A stretch of DNA of 64,000 nucleotides, from positions 124,001 through 188,000 of the forward strand of contig CAVONB010000012.1 in the NCBI GenBank assembly GCA_963697205.1, in the 5' to 3' direction. Of the stretch, positions 9,025-19,694 are shown in pieces (the first letter of the stretch is position 1; each line of letters starts with the position of its first letter). The position numbers and the translations under genes are program-made. The notes below the pieces were generated by a model. The model did not search any database, was not told the origin of the DNA, and saw only the letters and a program-made list of their open reading frames with translations. Origin of the DNA: CAVONB01 sp963697205 (GTDB taxonomy: Bacteria; Pseudomonadota; Alphaproteobacteria; Rhizobiales; Hyphomicrobiaceae).

Positions 9025-9351
9025 TCAACGCGGCTGCGACTTGGCTTCCAGTTCGTCCTTCAGCTTTTCTTCTTCGTACTGGATGAACCAGCCGATCATC
9101 TGCCGCCACAGCGCTTCCACCAGTGCGGGCGGCACGCCCTGCGCCTCGGCATGCGCCCTGACCTTGTCGATCACCTGCTGGTTGCGCCACGGTACGTTTG
9201 CGGCAGCTTTCTCGCCGAGCTTGATCTGCCAGGCCCGCTCCACATAGCCGAACCGTTCCGCGATCAGCGCCACCAGCGCCTGATCGACCCGGTCGATCTC
9301 GGCGCGGACATCGCTCATGTCCTTGCACTCAGCTGGCTTCTTGACGCTCAT
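9025..9351 (-). CDS. Chorismate mutase, AroQ class
   Basis: A 108-residue all-helical AroQ-type chorismate mutase, converting chorismate to prephenate for phenylalanine and tyrosine synthesis. The chain shows the expected order: an acidic N-terminal helix with Arg and Asp (RAEIDRVDQALVALIAERF), then KAAANVPWRNQQVIDKVRAHAE with the second catalytic Arg, and a C-terminal helix with WRQMIGWFIQYEE. Length is typical of a free-standing mutase with no fused prephenate dehydratase. The gene ends a block after gatC-gatA on the same strand, 24 bp beyond the gatA stop, and is probably transcribed with it. Confidence 0.9.
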   Translation of the reverse strand: MSVKKPAECKDMSDVRAEIDRVDQALVALIAERFGYVERAWQIKLGEKAAANVPWRNQQVIDKVRAHAEAQGVPPALVEALWRQMIGWFIQYEEEKLKDELEAKSQPR

Positions 9352-9375
9352 AGGTGTCGCCTTTCCCGATGCACT

Positions 9376-10871
<1,496 letters not shown>

Positions 10872-11009
10872 GTCTTCGGTCCAGGCTGTGAAGTGCGCCC
10901 GCCTCAGGCGAGCAGGAGCGCGTTGCGATGGGCGTCAGTCGTCGTCGCGTCGGGATCGAGGTCTGCGCCGGTCTGGCGACCGTCTGGCGCCATGAGCTGG
11001 CGCGTCAGC

Positions 11010-11297
11010 TCATTCCACCACCTTCGGCACGACGAAGAAGTGGTCCTCCGACATCGGCGCGTTCTTGATCACCGCGTCGGCGATCTCGCCGTCCGTGACC
11101 TTGTCCTCGCGCATCTTCAGGCTGATGGGAACGACTCGCGTCATCGGCTCCACCGTTTCGGTGTCGACTTCCTTCAGCTGCTCGACCCAATCGAGGATGC
11201 CCGACAGCTCCGCTTCGAGCCCCTTGGCCTCCTCGTCCGTGATCTTGATGCGCGCGAGCCGGGCAATGCGCCGGACGGTCGCCTCGTCGACCTGCAT
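11010..11297 (-). CDS. gatC: Aspartyl/glutamyl-tRNA amidotransferase subunit C
   Basis: A 95-residue GatC, the small subunit that stabilises the GatCAB amidotransferase. It begins MQVDEATVRRIARLARI and continues with the EAELSGILDWVEQL helix and VVPISLKMREDKVTDG, ending in FFVVPKVVE, the usual GatC layout. The ATG at 11297 is chosen over upstream in-frame codons because AAGGA lies at proper spacing and it matches the family N-terminus. It lies about 140 bp upstream of gatA on the same strand, the usual gatC-gatA order. The frame is intact, in contrast to gatA. Confidence 0.93.
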   Translation of the reverse strand: MQVDEATVRRIARLARIKITDEEAKGLEAELSGILDWVEQLKEVDTETVEPMTRVVPISLKMREDKVTDGEIADAVIKNAPMSEDHFFVVPKVVE

Positions 11298-11395
11298 TCT
11301 CTGGGTTCCTTTCGGAGACGGAAAAGCCGGTATAGGTTCGCGCTCTCTTAGCGGTCGGGCCGAAGGCATGCAACCAGCCGACGATGGGGAAGCGC

Positions 11396-11872
11396 ATGAG
11401 TGGGTTGAAGGAAGCCGAGCAGCGTGTCGCGCAGGCGGGCCGCGCGCTGGGCCTTGAGATCGAGGTGCGCCAGATGGGCCGGTCGACGCGTACGGCGGGG
11501 GAGGCGGCCGAGGCCATCGGCTGCGATGTCGCCCAGATCGTCAAGTCCCTGATCTTTCGCGGCAAGGCGAGCGGCAAGCCCTACCTGATCCTTGTCTCGG
11601 GTGCCAATCGGGTGGACGAGGCCGCCGTCACCCCCCATCTCGGCGAGGCCCCGGGCCGGGCCGACGCCCAGTTCGTGCGCGATGTGACCGGCTACGCCAT
11701 CGGCGGCATCCCCCCATTCGGCCACCGCGAGCCGTTCGAGGTGTTCCTGGATCGCGATCTCATGGCCCACGAGGTCGTCTGGGCGGCGGCGGGCACGCCC
11801 GACAGCATGTTCGCGCTCCCCGCCCACGACCTGCAGCGCGTCACGGGCGCCCGCATCATTCCGGTCGCGTGA
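11396..11872 (+). CDS. YbaK/EbsC family aminoacyl-tRNA deacylase
   Basis: A 158-residue YbaK/ProX-type trans-editing protein, a family that hydrolyses misacylated tRNA such as Cys- or Ala-tRNA(Pro). The catalytic lysine is Lys50 in the QIVKSLIF motif, and the family's later GYAIGGIPPFGH loop is clear. The ATG at 11396 has GGGGA just upstream, so it is preferred to the ATG at 11384. It diverges from gatC. Which misacylated tRNA it edits cannot be told from sequence. Confidence 0.88.
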   Translation: MSGLKEAEQRVAQAGRALGLEIEVRQMGRSTRTAGEAAEAIGCDVAQIVKSLIFRGKASGKPYLILVSGANRVDEAAVTPHLGEAPGRADAQFVRDVTGYAIGGIPPFGHREPFEVFLDRDLMAHEVVWAAAGTPDSMFALPAHDLQRVTGARIIPVA

Positions 11873-11990
11873 GGATCACCACCGCGCCAGTCACTGCCGC
11901 GCCAGTCACGGCCGCGCAGGCATCAGCCGTCGCGGTCTCAGCCGAGGCCGCCGTTCCCAGATCCGCTGCGCGCAATGCGGCGCACCACCC

Positions 11991-14570
11991 TCAGCACAGG
12001 TAATCGCACAGCCGCCGCAAACTGTCGGAGCGCGTCCCGAGCTTCGTCAGCAACGGCCCGAGGATGTCGGAATAGTCGTCCGTCCACGCCCGCTGCGTCG
12101 TGTCCGTGTCGAGGTCGTGCGCCCCCTCCAGGTCGCGGAACGGCGCCAGAGCGGCATCCGACTTGGAGATGATGACGACGGTCGATGTCGTCGAGGCGTA
12201 GCTGCCGTCCGCCTCGTCGTCCGACAGCACCACGCCCTGCAGTCCCGGCACGGTCTTGACGGTTCCCGCCAGCACCCGCTCCAGGTCGAGATAGCGATTG
12301 GAGATATGCAACACGAAGATGCCGTCGTCGCGGATCTTGGCGGCATAGATCTCCAGTGCTTCCTTCGTCATCAGGTGCACCGGCACGGCGTCGGACGTGA
12401 ACGCGTCGACGATGATCAGGTCATAGGTGGCGTCAGTCTCGCGCGCCATCGTCAAGCGGGCGTCCCCGATCACGACGTCGAGGCGGGGCTGGCAGTTCTC
12501 GATGAACGTGAAGTTGCCCGACTTGGCCGCGATCTCGATCACCACCGGATCGATCTCGAAGAACCGCCACGTCTCGCCCGGCGCCGACAGGCAGGCGAGC
12601 GAGCCGGTGCCGAGTCCGATCACCCCGAAGCGTCCCGCGCGCCCGGTTGTGGCGAGCGCCGCGCGCTGCAGGGCGACGGACTGCGCCATCGGACTCTTGG
12701 GATAGTAGTAGGTGCCCGGCGTGATATCGGCGACGAGATTGCCGTTGTCGTCGCGGATCCGCTGCGCGCCGTGCAGCGTCGTGCCGTGCATCAGGATGTT
12801 GTAATGCCCGTCGTCGGACTGCATCACGCGGTAGACCCCGAAGAACGAGCGCTGCGCCTCACCCTTGCGCACGCCCGACGGCAGCAGGGCCACGGTCGCG
12901 AACATGACGAGCGCCAGCACGAGCTGACCCGCCGGCCACCAGTAGAGCGCGATCAGCGCGATCGCCAACAGCCCGGCCACGATTGCGGTCGAGCCGTAGT
13001 CCTCGATATGGATATCGAAGTGCTCGATGATGAACGGCAGCCAGAAGACCGCAAGCAGTCCCGCCGCCAGGATCAGCCACAGCCGCATGAGTGCGTCGCC
13101 CTCCTGGCGCGTGAACGCCGCCCCGCTGTTGCCGACGGGCAGGCCGAGCCGCGCCAGACCGGTGACGATCGCCCGGCCCGTCAGGCGGAAGACGTCGGCG
13201 GCACCCGGTCGGCACGCCATCGTCAGCGCCAGCAGCAGGGGATATTCGAACACCTCCGAGAAGATCTGCGGCGCCACGAGCGCGGCGAACAGACCGCCGA
13301 GCGCACCACCCAGCGACATCCACAAATAGAACTCTGTCAGGTGGCGTGCGGCCGGGCGGGCGTCATAGAGCGTGCGATGGGCGACCAGCGCCGACGTCAG
13401 GAACACGACGATACCGGCCGTGCTCGACAGCACCCAGCCCTCGTGCTTCGTTTGTGCGATCAGGAACAGCGCGACGACGACGGCGGCTAGATGCAGGACC
13501 AGGAGTACTCGCTGCGGGATCAGCGCGCGCTCGCGAAACACGATAACGAAGGTCAGCAGGTAGAGCGCGAGTGGCAGCACCCACAGGAGTGGGGCGGAAG
13601 CGACGTCGGTCGTGATGTGCGTCGTCACCGCCGTCAGCAGCGCCGACGGCACCAGTGCGAGGCCGACCCAGCCGAGCCGCGCCGGCCACGTCGGCTGGCC
13701 CGCCGGCGCGTGGGGCGCCGCATCCGGTGACGCATCGGCTGGCGCCGGCCCATCCCTCGTCACTTCGTCCACGGGCACAGCCGGCAGGCCCGCCCTCTGC
13801 GCGCGCACCACCATCCAGAAGCAGGCGGCGAGGCAGGCGAGCAGCAGCACGTAACCGACGGTCCAGATCTTCGCCAGCGCGCTGACGCCGAGGGCCGGCT
13901 CGAGCAGGAAGGGATAGGCGAGCAGCGCCAGCAGGCTGCCGAGGTTGGAGGCGGCATAAAGGAAATAGGGGTCCTTGCCCTGCCGGTGCCCCGTCGCTGC
14001 AAACCATGCCTGCAACAGCGGCGCATTGGCCGAGACTGCGATGAACGGCAGGCCGATCGCGACCGTGAACATCGCAAGCTGCCACAGGTAGGGCTCGCCG
14101 GCGGGCGGCTCGCCCCATCCGTCCGGCAGCCCGATCGGCAGCACCGCGACGGCGGCCAGCGTCAGCGCCAGATGCACGAAGCCCGTCCGCGCCATCGCCA
14201 CGCGGGCCATCAGCACGTGCGCGTAGCAGTAGCCGGCGAGCAGCGCGCCCTGGAAGAAGAACATCGCCACCGCCCAAACCGACGGCGCGCCGCCCAGCAC
14301 CGGCAGCACCATTTTGGCAAACATCGGCTGCACGGAGAACAACAGCAGCGCCGACAGGAACGTGGTCGGCGTGAACAGCCACAATGCGCCGGCGGCGGTG
14401 TGCGCAGGCGCAGGCGCGGCAGCCGGTGGGCTGCCCGGCCCCAGGCTGGCCGGATTTGGGCCATCCGGAGTTGGGTGACCCTGGAGAGGGCTGCCCGGTG
14501 ACGGGCTGGCGGCGGCGGCGCCTGCGGGCGCGGCAGCCGGATCCTGGAAAGGCGGTTGGGTGTCGACCAT
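11991..14570 (-). CDS. Membrane protein fused to spermidine synthase-like domain
   Basis: An 859-residue fusion. After a low-complexity Pro/Ala/Gly-rich N-terminus (residues 1-60) come many transmembrane helices in two blocks (about residues 60-280 and 310-560). A cytoplasmic Rossmann domain follows with GVIGLGTGSLA (the site that binds decarboxylated SAM or SAM), FEIDPVVIEIA, VVIGDARLTMA and LIIVDAFTSDAVPVHL. This is the 'fused MFS/spermidine synthase' architecture. Whether it makes polyamines is uncertain: in many such fusions the product is unknown. The ATG at 14570 precedes the low-complexity region; an upstream in-frame codon at 14645 has no better ribosome site. Confidence 0.82.
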   Translation of the reverse strand: MVDTQPPFQDPAAAPAGAAAASPSPGSPLQGHPTPDGPNPASLGPGSPPAAAPAPAHTAAGALWLFTPTTFLSALLLFSVQPMFAKMVLPVLGGAPSVWAVAMFFFQGALLAGYCYAHVLMARVAMARTGFVHLALTLAAVAVLPIGLPDGWGEPPAGEPYLWQLAMFTVAIGLPFIAVSANAPLLQAWFAATGHRQGKDPYFLYAASNLGSLLALLAYPFLLEPALGVSALAKIWTVGYVLLLACLAACFWMVVRAQRAGLPAVPVDEVTRDGPAPADASPDAAPHAPAGQPTWPARLGWVGLALVPSALLTAVTTHITTDVASAPLLWVLPLALYLLTFVIVFRERALIPQRVLLVLHLAAVVVALFLIAQTKHEGWVLSSTAGIVVFLTSALVAHRTLYDARPAARHLTEFYLWMSLGGALGGLFAALVAPQIFSEVFEYPLLLALTMACRPGAADVFRLTGRAIVTGLARLGLPVGNSGAAFTRQEGDALMRLWLILAAGLLAVFWLPFIIEHFDIHIEDYGSTAIVAGLLAIALIALYWWPAGQLVLALVMFATVALLPSGVRKGEAQRSFFGVYRVMQSDDGHYNILMHGTTLHGAQRIRDDNGNLVADITPGTYYYPKSPMAQSVALQRAALATTGRAGRFGVIGLGTGSLACLSAPGETWRFFEIDPVVIEIAAKSGNFTFIENCQPRLDVVIGDARLTMARETDATYDLIIVDAFTSDAVPVHLMTKEALEIYAAKIRDDGIFVLHISNRYLDLERVLAGTVKTVPGLQGVVLSDDEADGSYASTTSTVVIISKSDAALAPFRDLEGAHDLDTDTTQRAWTDDYSDILGPLLTKLGTRSDSLRRLCDYLC

Positions 14571-14678
14571 GGCTGCCGGTGAAATGGCCTTCGCGCCGTC
14601 GAATTGCCAACGCCGTGTCCGCGGGATTGTTTCCGTCCGCCGCAAAAGCGGCTGGCCGGCACGCCGCCCGGCGAGGCC

Positions 14679-15374
14679 CTACACGGTCACCGGCGCGCCG
14701 ACCTTTGGGACGACCACCTTGTGACCCGACATTTCGGCCACGAAGGCGTCCGCGTCTGGGTCCAGCATACCCGGGAACGTCCCGTAATGACAGGGGAGCA
14801 CCGTCTTGAACTTGAAGAACCGCTTGCACGCGAAGGCCGCCGTTTTCGCGCCCATCGTGAACCTGTCCCCGATCGGCACCATGCCGATATCGGGTTGATA
14901 AAGCTCGTGGATCAGCGCCATGTCGCCGAACACGTCGGTGTCGCCCATGTGGTAGACGGTCGGCCCCTCCTTGGTGCGCAGCACGATGCCGCAGGGGTTG
15001 CCCAGCGGCACGTTTGCGGAGGAGGAGGAATGATGGGCCTGCGTCAGCGTCAGCTGGAAATCCGCCTCCGCCACCGTGCCGCCCGTGTTCATCGGCTGCA
15101 GCTTGTCGGCGCCGCTCTGGCTGGACACGTAGAGCGCGAGCTCGTAGTTGGCGAACAGCGGCACGCCCTTGGATTTGCAGATCTCGCCGGCGCTGCCCAT
15201 GTGGTCGTCGTGGCCGTGCGTCAGCGCAACGTGGGTGACGCCCGCGATCGCGGTCTCGAACGCGATCCCCGACGCCTCGAACGTCGGATTGCCCTTCAGG
15301 AACGGATCGAGCAGGATGACGCTTCGGCCGGTCTCGACGCGAAAGCAGGAATGGCCGAACCAGGTGATCTTCAT
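14679..15374 (-). CDS. UPF0173 metal-dependent hydrolase
   Basis: A 231-residue metallo-beta-lactamase-fold protein of the UPF0173 (YtkL) group. It starts MKITWFGHSCF as family members do, contains the metal-binding THGHDDHMG (His53, His55, Asp57, His58), a further QAHHSSSS segment, MGDTDVFGD (bridging Asp) and a late LPCHYGTFPGM His motif. It is a complete domain with no extra region. The physiological substrate of the family is not established. It lies 108 bp upstream of the membrane/spermidine synthase fusion gene on the same strand. Confidence 0.88.
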   Translation of the reverse strand: MKITWFGHSCFRVETGRSVILLDPFLKGNPTFEASGIAFETAIAGVTHVALTHGHDDHMGSAGEICKSKGVPLFANYELALYVSSQSGADKLQPMNTGGTVAEADFQLTLTQAHHSSSSANVPLGNPCGIVLRTKEGPTVYHMGDTDVFGDMALIHELYQPDIGMVPIGDRFTMGAKTAAFACKRFFKFKTVLPCHYGTFPGMLDPDADAFVAEMSGHKVVVPKVGAPVTV

Positions 15375-15517
15375 GTCAGCATCCTCCGCAATGTGTGCGC
15401 CGCGGCCCTGCGCCGGGAAAGCGGCATGGGGGCGCGGACGTCGGCGCGCCGCAAGTCGCCAACTCTACAGGCGGCTGCAACGGTGCGGCAACACGTGCCC
15501 GCCCCGGAGGTCCGCCG

Positions 15518-16018
15518 ATGACGCGTGAGGATGCCCCGCGCCGTGCTGACGAGGCCCCCGCAGCCTTCGCCGCCGTATTGCCGCCGGTCGGCCGGCTGGT
15601 CGGCCTGGATGCCGGCACCAAAACCATCGGCATCGCGCTGTCCGACGTCATGCGCACGATCGCTACGCCCGCCGAGACCATCCGGCGCACCAAGTTCGCG
15701 GAGGATTCCAGGCGTCTCATCGCCTTTTGTCAGGCGCAGGAGGTGGTCGGCCTGGTGCTCGGCCTGCCGCTGAACCTCGACGGCACCTCCGGCCCGCGCG
15801 TCCAGGCGACGCGCGCTTTCGCGCGCAACATCGCCGCCGTCTTGCCGCTGCCGATCCTGCTGTGGGACGAGCGCTTATCGACGGCGGCCGCCGAGCGCAC
15901 GCTGATCGAGGCTGATCAGAGCCGCCGGCGCCGGGCCGAGGTGATCGACAAAATGGCAGCCGCCATCATTCTTCAGGGCGCGCTGGACCGCTTGCGGCTG
16001 GCCGCAACTGAGGCCTGA
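15518..16018 (+). CDS. ruvX: RuvX/YqgF family RNase H-fold nuclease
   Basis: A 166-residue YqgF-type protein, annotated as a putative Holliday-junction resolvase and known in E. coli to help mature the 5' end of 16S rRNA. The first catalytic Asp lies in GLDAGTKTIGIAL (residue 31); the GLPLNLDGTSGPR loop, LLWDERLST (Glu) and the C-terminal AEVIDKMAAAIIL Asp complete the RNase H-like site. An ideal GGAGG precedes the ATG at 15518. It diverges from the UPF0173 gene. This gene is intact and the assignment is firm. Confidence 0.92.
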   Translation: MTREDAPRRADEAPAAFAAVLPPVGRLVGLDAGTKTIGIALSDVMRTIATPAETIRRTKFAEDSRRLIAFCQAQEVVGLVLGLPLNLDGTSGPRVQATRAFARNIAAVLPLPILLWDERLSTAAAERTLIEADQSRRRRAEVIDKMAAAIILQGALDRLRLAATEA

Positions 16019-16222
16019 CCCCGCCATCGCCGCCACCAGCGCCTTAGCCGTTGCGGCCGCCGTGGACGTCAGCAGCCCTGCTGTCGGTCGGCGAACTTCG
16101 GTCGCGCGCGCGTCCAACGCATGCCGCAAAGTCGCGCCATGGTCCTTCCGTCGGGCTGGTGGCGGGGCTGTAGAATCCTGCGGCCGGTCCGGCGTCAGGC
16201 GCACCGTTCGGGACGCGATCGC

Positions 16223-17434
16223 ATGCGAATGTCGCCCAAGCCACTGCAGCGCCGCGTCGACCCCGTGCTGGTGGGGGACGTCAGCGCCTTGCCCTCCGAA
16301 CTCGACCTGTTCGCCCAGCGTTTCGCGCCCGCCGTCCGCCGCGAAATCCGCCGCCTGATCCGCGTTTCGAGCCGGGTGGCCGATCTGGCAACCGTGTTTC
16401 CCGGCGCCGTCTATGCGCTGGCGACCGGCCACGGCACCGCCGCCGAACGACAGCACGTGCTTGGTCTCGTCGAGCAGGGCGCACCGCTGAAGGCGGTGGC
16501 CAAGGCGCTCGGCCTGCCGCTCTGGCTGAGGAAGCTGCCGCCGGAGGCCTATACGGCGCCGCTACCCGCGCTGCCCGCCAGCGAGGTGTTCGCCCGCCGT
16601 ATTGCCAATCGCATGCCCGCCAGCATCGAAGAGAGCGCGTTCTGGCTCGCCGCCGTCGCCTTCGCCGCCCGCGCCTGTCACGAGGATTTCGCCGTCTGGC
16701 TTGCCGAGCAGCCGATCTTCGAGGATCGCGCCGACCCCGAGCGCATGCTGGCCGTCCTGGCCGCTTACGGCTGGTACTCGGGCGAGCCCTTCACCAGGTC
16801 CGCGGCCATGATCGTCGTGCCCTGGCGCCCCGAGATCGGCCTCGACACGGCGCTGTGCGCAGCCAAGAGCTGGTTCAACCGCATGCGCCTTGTCGTACAG
16901 GTCTCGCCAGGCGTCATCGCCGATCCCTGGCTCGGCGAGGCGACCCTCAACGGCTACCGCTTCACGCCGCTGCTGTGCGCTGCCGATATTTTGGAGGAGG
17001 CGCACGCTATGCAGAACTGCGCCGACCAGTACGCCGATCGTCTGGTGCGCGACCGATGTCGGCTGTTCGGCATACGCCGCGGTGCCGTGCGCGTGGCAAC
17101 CATGGAGATCGGCCCGCATCCCCGCGAGACCGGCGTTCTGGCGATCAATCAGCTCAAAGCGCGCCACAACATGCCCGCGCCCCTCGACGTCTGGCAGGCA
17201 GCGCACGCTTGGCTCGCCCGCCAGCCCGGCCTCAAGCGGATGTCGGGCGTGGTCGCGCCAGAGCGCACCCCCAACGCAGGGCTCTGGCGCCAGTTGCTGG
17301 CCCCCTACCGGCAGCGCAAGGGTGGCGCGCCCTGGCTACCCGAGGTGTTGACACCAACCACGATGACCGGACTCGACGGCGACCTCACCGATTTGGCCAG
17401 ACGCTGCGGCGTGTCGTCCTGGCTCTTCACCTGA
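16223..17434 (+). CDS. PcfJ-like domain protein, function unknown
   Basis: A protein of about 403 residues whose C-terminal half resembles the PcfJ-like family, named from a conjugative-plasmid gene but widespread on chromosomes. The diagnostic stretch is EEAHAMQNCADQYADR followed by CRLFGIRRG, ATMEI and INQLKARHN, that is a conserved (H)xxxNC...Y motif, a beta sheet and a final basic N-containing motif. The N-terminal half is helical and Leu/Ala-rich. I see no signal peptide, membrane segment or catalytic site I can name. Start codons at 16223 and 16229 are equally possible, and the frame stays open upstream. Its biochemical role is not known. Confidence 0.65.
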   Translation: MRMSPKPLQRRVDPVLVGDVSALPSELDLFAQRFAPAVRREIRRLIRVSSRVADLATVFPGAVYALATGHGTAAERQHVLGLVEQGAPLKAVAKALGLPLWLRKLPPEAYTAPLPALPASEVFARRIANRMPASIEESAFWLAAVAFAARACHEDFAVWLAEQPIFEDRADPERMLAVLAAYGWYSGEPFTRSAAMIVVPWRPEIGLDTALCAAKSWFNRMRLVVQVSPGVIADPWLGEATLNGYRFTPLLCAADILEEAHAMQNCADQYADRLVRDRCRLFGIRRGAVRVATMEIGPHPRETGVLAINQLKARHNMPAPLDVWQAAHAWLARQPGLKRMSGVVAPERTPNAGLWRQLLAPYRQRKGGAPWLPEVLTPTTMTGLDGDLTDLARRCGVSSWLFT

Positions 17435-17507
17435 TCGCCGCTGACCGCTACCGGCGCGCGGGTCTCAGCGCGCTCGTCTGGTCCACCACTTTCCCGCAAC
17501 CGGCCCG

Positions 17508-18551
17508 TCACTTGCCAGTCACGGGCCGCTCTCGGCGTGCCGCGTTGCGCACCTCGCGCGGGGACTTGCCGAACCAGCGCTGGGCGGCCCGCGTGAACGC
17601 GCTCGGGTTGGAGAATCCGAGGTCGTAGGAGATGAGCGTCAACGACCGGTCCGTGTTGGCCAGCAATCGCTCGGCGGCGTGCCGCCGCGCCTCCGACAGG
17701 AGCCGCTCGAAAGTCGTCCCCGTGCGCCCCAGCCTCCATTGCAGCGCGCGCGGTGACAGCCCGAGCGCGGCAGCCAAGCTTTCCAAGTCGGTCGGCTCCG
17801 ACCCGAGTCGGCTCTCGATCAGCCGCTGCGTTTGCGCCGCCGTATCCGCCTCGATCCGCATCTCCTCTATCCACCGGCGCGCCAAGTCGACGTTGAGAGC
17901 AAAGCGCGAAGGGTTCGCCTTCGCCAGTGGCATGGCGAGCTTGGCGGTGTCGATGCTGATCGCGTTGACGTCGGCCTCGAATGTGAGGCGGGAGCCAAAC
18001 ACGCGGCGCAGCGCATCGGGGCAGTCCGGCGCGATGTGGTCGAGCTTGACGGAGAGCGGTACCCAATTGGGCGTGTGCTCGCGCGTGCGACGAATGCGCT
18101 CCACCAGCGCGGTGGCCACGAACACGTTGTACTGGACGTGAGAGACGCCGATGGTCGCGGGATAGCGCCACGTCAGTCGGCCGACACCGCCTTCCTCCGA
18201 ATAGTCACGCTCCATCGGCAAGGAATAAACTGGATAGTAATCGACGAACGCCTGGAGCATCGCGCGCACGGTTGCCGCGCTGCGCAGGATGTCGCCGAAC
18301 AGCCCCGATGACTGCGTGCGAAATCCCTGAGTGTATTGGATCGCGAAATCCGGCTGGCCTGTGGCAGCGGCGGCGAGATCGAACAAGCGCATGGTTGCGG
18401 CCAGGGGAAGCGCAGACCGCGGATTGTCAACGTCGTCGGCCGAATCGAGCCCTGCCGCGGAAAGTAGCGGCTTCACCGGAACGCCCATGTGACGCAGTCG
18501 GCGGGAGATTTCTGCCACGACGCCGCTGCGGACAATGGCTTGAGTTTGCAT
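17508..18551 (-). CDS. AraC family transcriptional regulator
   Basis: A 347-residue regulator of the OruR/ArgR-like AraC subgroup. Residues 1-230 form a long N-terminal ligand or dimerisation domain of the arabinose-binding-like type; residues 240-340 hold two helix-turn-helix motifs with the AraC signature LISYDLGFSNPSAFTRAAQRWFG. A strong GGAGG ribosome site sits just before the ATG at 18551, settling the start. It would bind DNA as a dimer and answer a small molecule that cannot be deduced. It is divergent from the first MarR gene across a 336-bp gap that must contain both promoters. Confidence 0.9.
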   Translation of the reverse strand: MQTQAIVRSGVVAEISRRLRHMGVPVKPLLSAAGLDSADDVDNPRSALPLAATMRLFDLAAAATGQPDFAIQYTQGFRTQSSGLFGDILRSAATVRAMLQAFVDYYPVYSLPMERDYSEEGGVGRLTWRYPATIGVSHVQYNVFVATALVERIRRTREHTPNWVPLSVKLDHIAPDCPDALRRVFGSRLTFEADVNAISIDTAKLAMPLAKANPSRFALNVDLARRWIEEMRIEADTAAQTQRLIESRLGSEPTDLESLAAALGLSPRALQWRLGRTGTTFERLLSEARRHAAERLLANTDRSLTLISYDLGFSNPSAFTRAAQRWFGKSPREVRNAARRERPVTGK

Positions 18552-18887
18552 GACCTCCCAGTCGTCGTTAACGAAGCCGCAGTCCGCGCGCGAGCCGCCT
18601 GTCCGGCGCGGAAAATATGCTTTCGCGGTCAAGTTTGTTCGTGAACGGGGCTGGGGTCAACTCCAGCGCGCGAAAGGGTAAGTAAGTATCCGCGCTCCAC
18701 ACCTAATCGAACGTTTACGAACCACGCGATCGGAGCATTCCGGCCAGGGACTCGCAACCCCGCCGGATCGGACCGTGGACGACCCGTTTGAAAACGGGAT
18801 CATCAGCCAGGCGACGTATTTCGGCGTGTCAGCTTCCCCATGGGCAGATGGGCGCTGTCGTGCGTCGTGACCTCTCTCGGTAAAGCC
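18552..18887. other. Divergent promoter region between AraC and MarR genes
   Basis: This 336-bp gap lies between the AraC gene (minus) and the first MarR gene (plus). It contains a lower-GC stretch near 18675-18725 (including AATCGAACGTTTACGA) that could be a regulator site or promoter. No gene or clear hairpin is visible. Confidence 0.35.
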
Positions 18888-19325
18888 ATGAAAACAAAAA
18901 CAATGGACGCAAGCACACTTCACCTCCTGCACAGGGCCGGCCAGCGCGCCGACGAAAACTTCACCGCACTGAGCGGTCAGAGCGATCTGACGCCGCGTCA
19001 ATATGCGGTGCTGCGCGCGGTCGCCTCCACCGAGGAGCCCAGCCAGACCGCGATCGTGCGCGAGACGGGCATCGATCGTTCGACGTTGGCCGAAATGATC
19101 CGACGTATGATCGCCAAGGGACTGCTCACGCGCCGGCGCACACGCCGCGACGCGCGCGCCTACGCCGTCAAGCTGACGCCGGCGGGCGAAGCGGCCCTGC
19201 AGGCCATCGAGCCCGTCGTGCAGCGTGCGGACGAGGAGCTCTTGTCTCCGCTGACTGAGCGTGAGCGCCGCGCCTTCATCGAGGCGCTGTCGCGCATTCT
19301 TCAGGCCACGCCGGAACAACCCTGA
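18888..19325 (+). CDS. MarR family transcriptional regulator, copy 1
   Basis: A 145-residue winged-helix MarR regulator. Recognisable elements are the dimerisation helix (TLHLLHRAGQRADENF), LTPRQYAVLRAV, the recognition region TAIVRETGIDRSTLAEMIRRMIAKGLLTRRRTRRDARAYAVKL (described here by its wing RRDAR) and the C-terminal helix. It is closely related to the next gene at 19695-20180 over the whole domain, suggesting local duplication. The start at 18888 is preferred, although its ribosome site is weak. The ligand is unknown; MarR proteins commonly repress nearby genes and themselves. Confidence 0.87.
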   Translation: MKTKTMDASTLHLLHRAGQRADENFTALSGQSDLTPRQYAVLRAVASTEEPSQTAIVRETGIDRSTLAEMIRRMIAKGLLTRRRTRRDARAYAVKLTPAGEAALQAIEPVVQRADEELLSPLTERERRAFIEALSRILQATPEQP

Positions 19326-19694
19326 GCAAAACGCCACCGTCGCCGTCGCCCGTGTCCTCCGTACTCACGAGAAATTGCTTGGACCACCATTGTGGTCCAG
19401 GCGCCCGGGCGCCATATTCGGGGTCGAGATGATCCCGGCCATGGCGACACGTGCCGGGAGTGCCGTGCGGGCGCGAGACCTGGCGAGGATGGCGGTGCCA
19501 TCCAGGACGGCTGATCGATCGTATGCCGATCATGGAACGGTTGTCGTTGAAGACAGTTCAGCTGTCCGGGGCGGGCGCGGGAAGCCTGCAGGCTAAGGCC
19601 GCTGTGCGTCTGTCGGCGCCTGTCGGCACGCCAGCTTCAGCGTTGGTTTTTGCGCAGACTGAATAGTCCGTCGAACGCCGAGAGGAGACACACG
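19326..19694. other. Intergenic region between the two MarR genes
   Basis: This 369-bp gap contains a perfect inverted repeat (19380-19399) listed separately and a good ribosome site just before the second MarR gene. No convincing coding frame is seen. Its size suggests that the second MarR gene has its own promoter. Confidence 0.4.
19380..19399. promoter_or_regulatory. Perfect 8-bp inverted repeat, possible MarR operator
   Basis: TGGACCAC (19380-19387) and GTGGTCCA (19392-19399) are exact reverse complements with a 4-bp centre CATT. The size fits the dyad sites bound by MarR dimers, and it sits about 55 bp after the first MarR stop and about 300 bp before the second MarR start. There is no T tract, so a terminator is unlikely. 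Operator function is inference. Confidence 0.4.
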
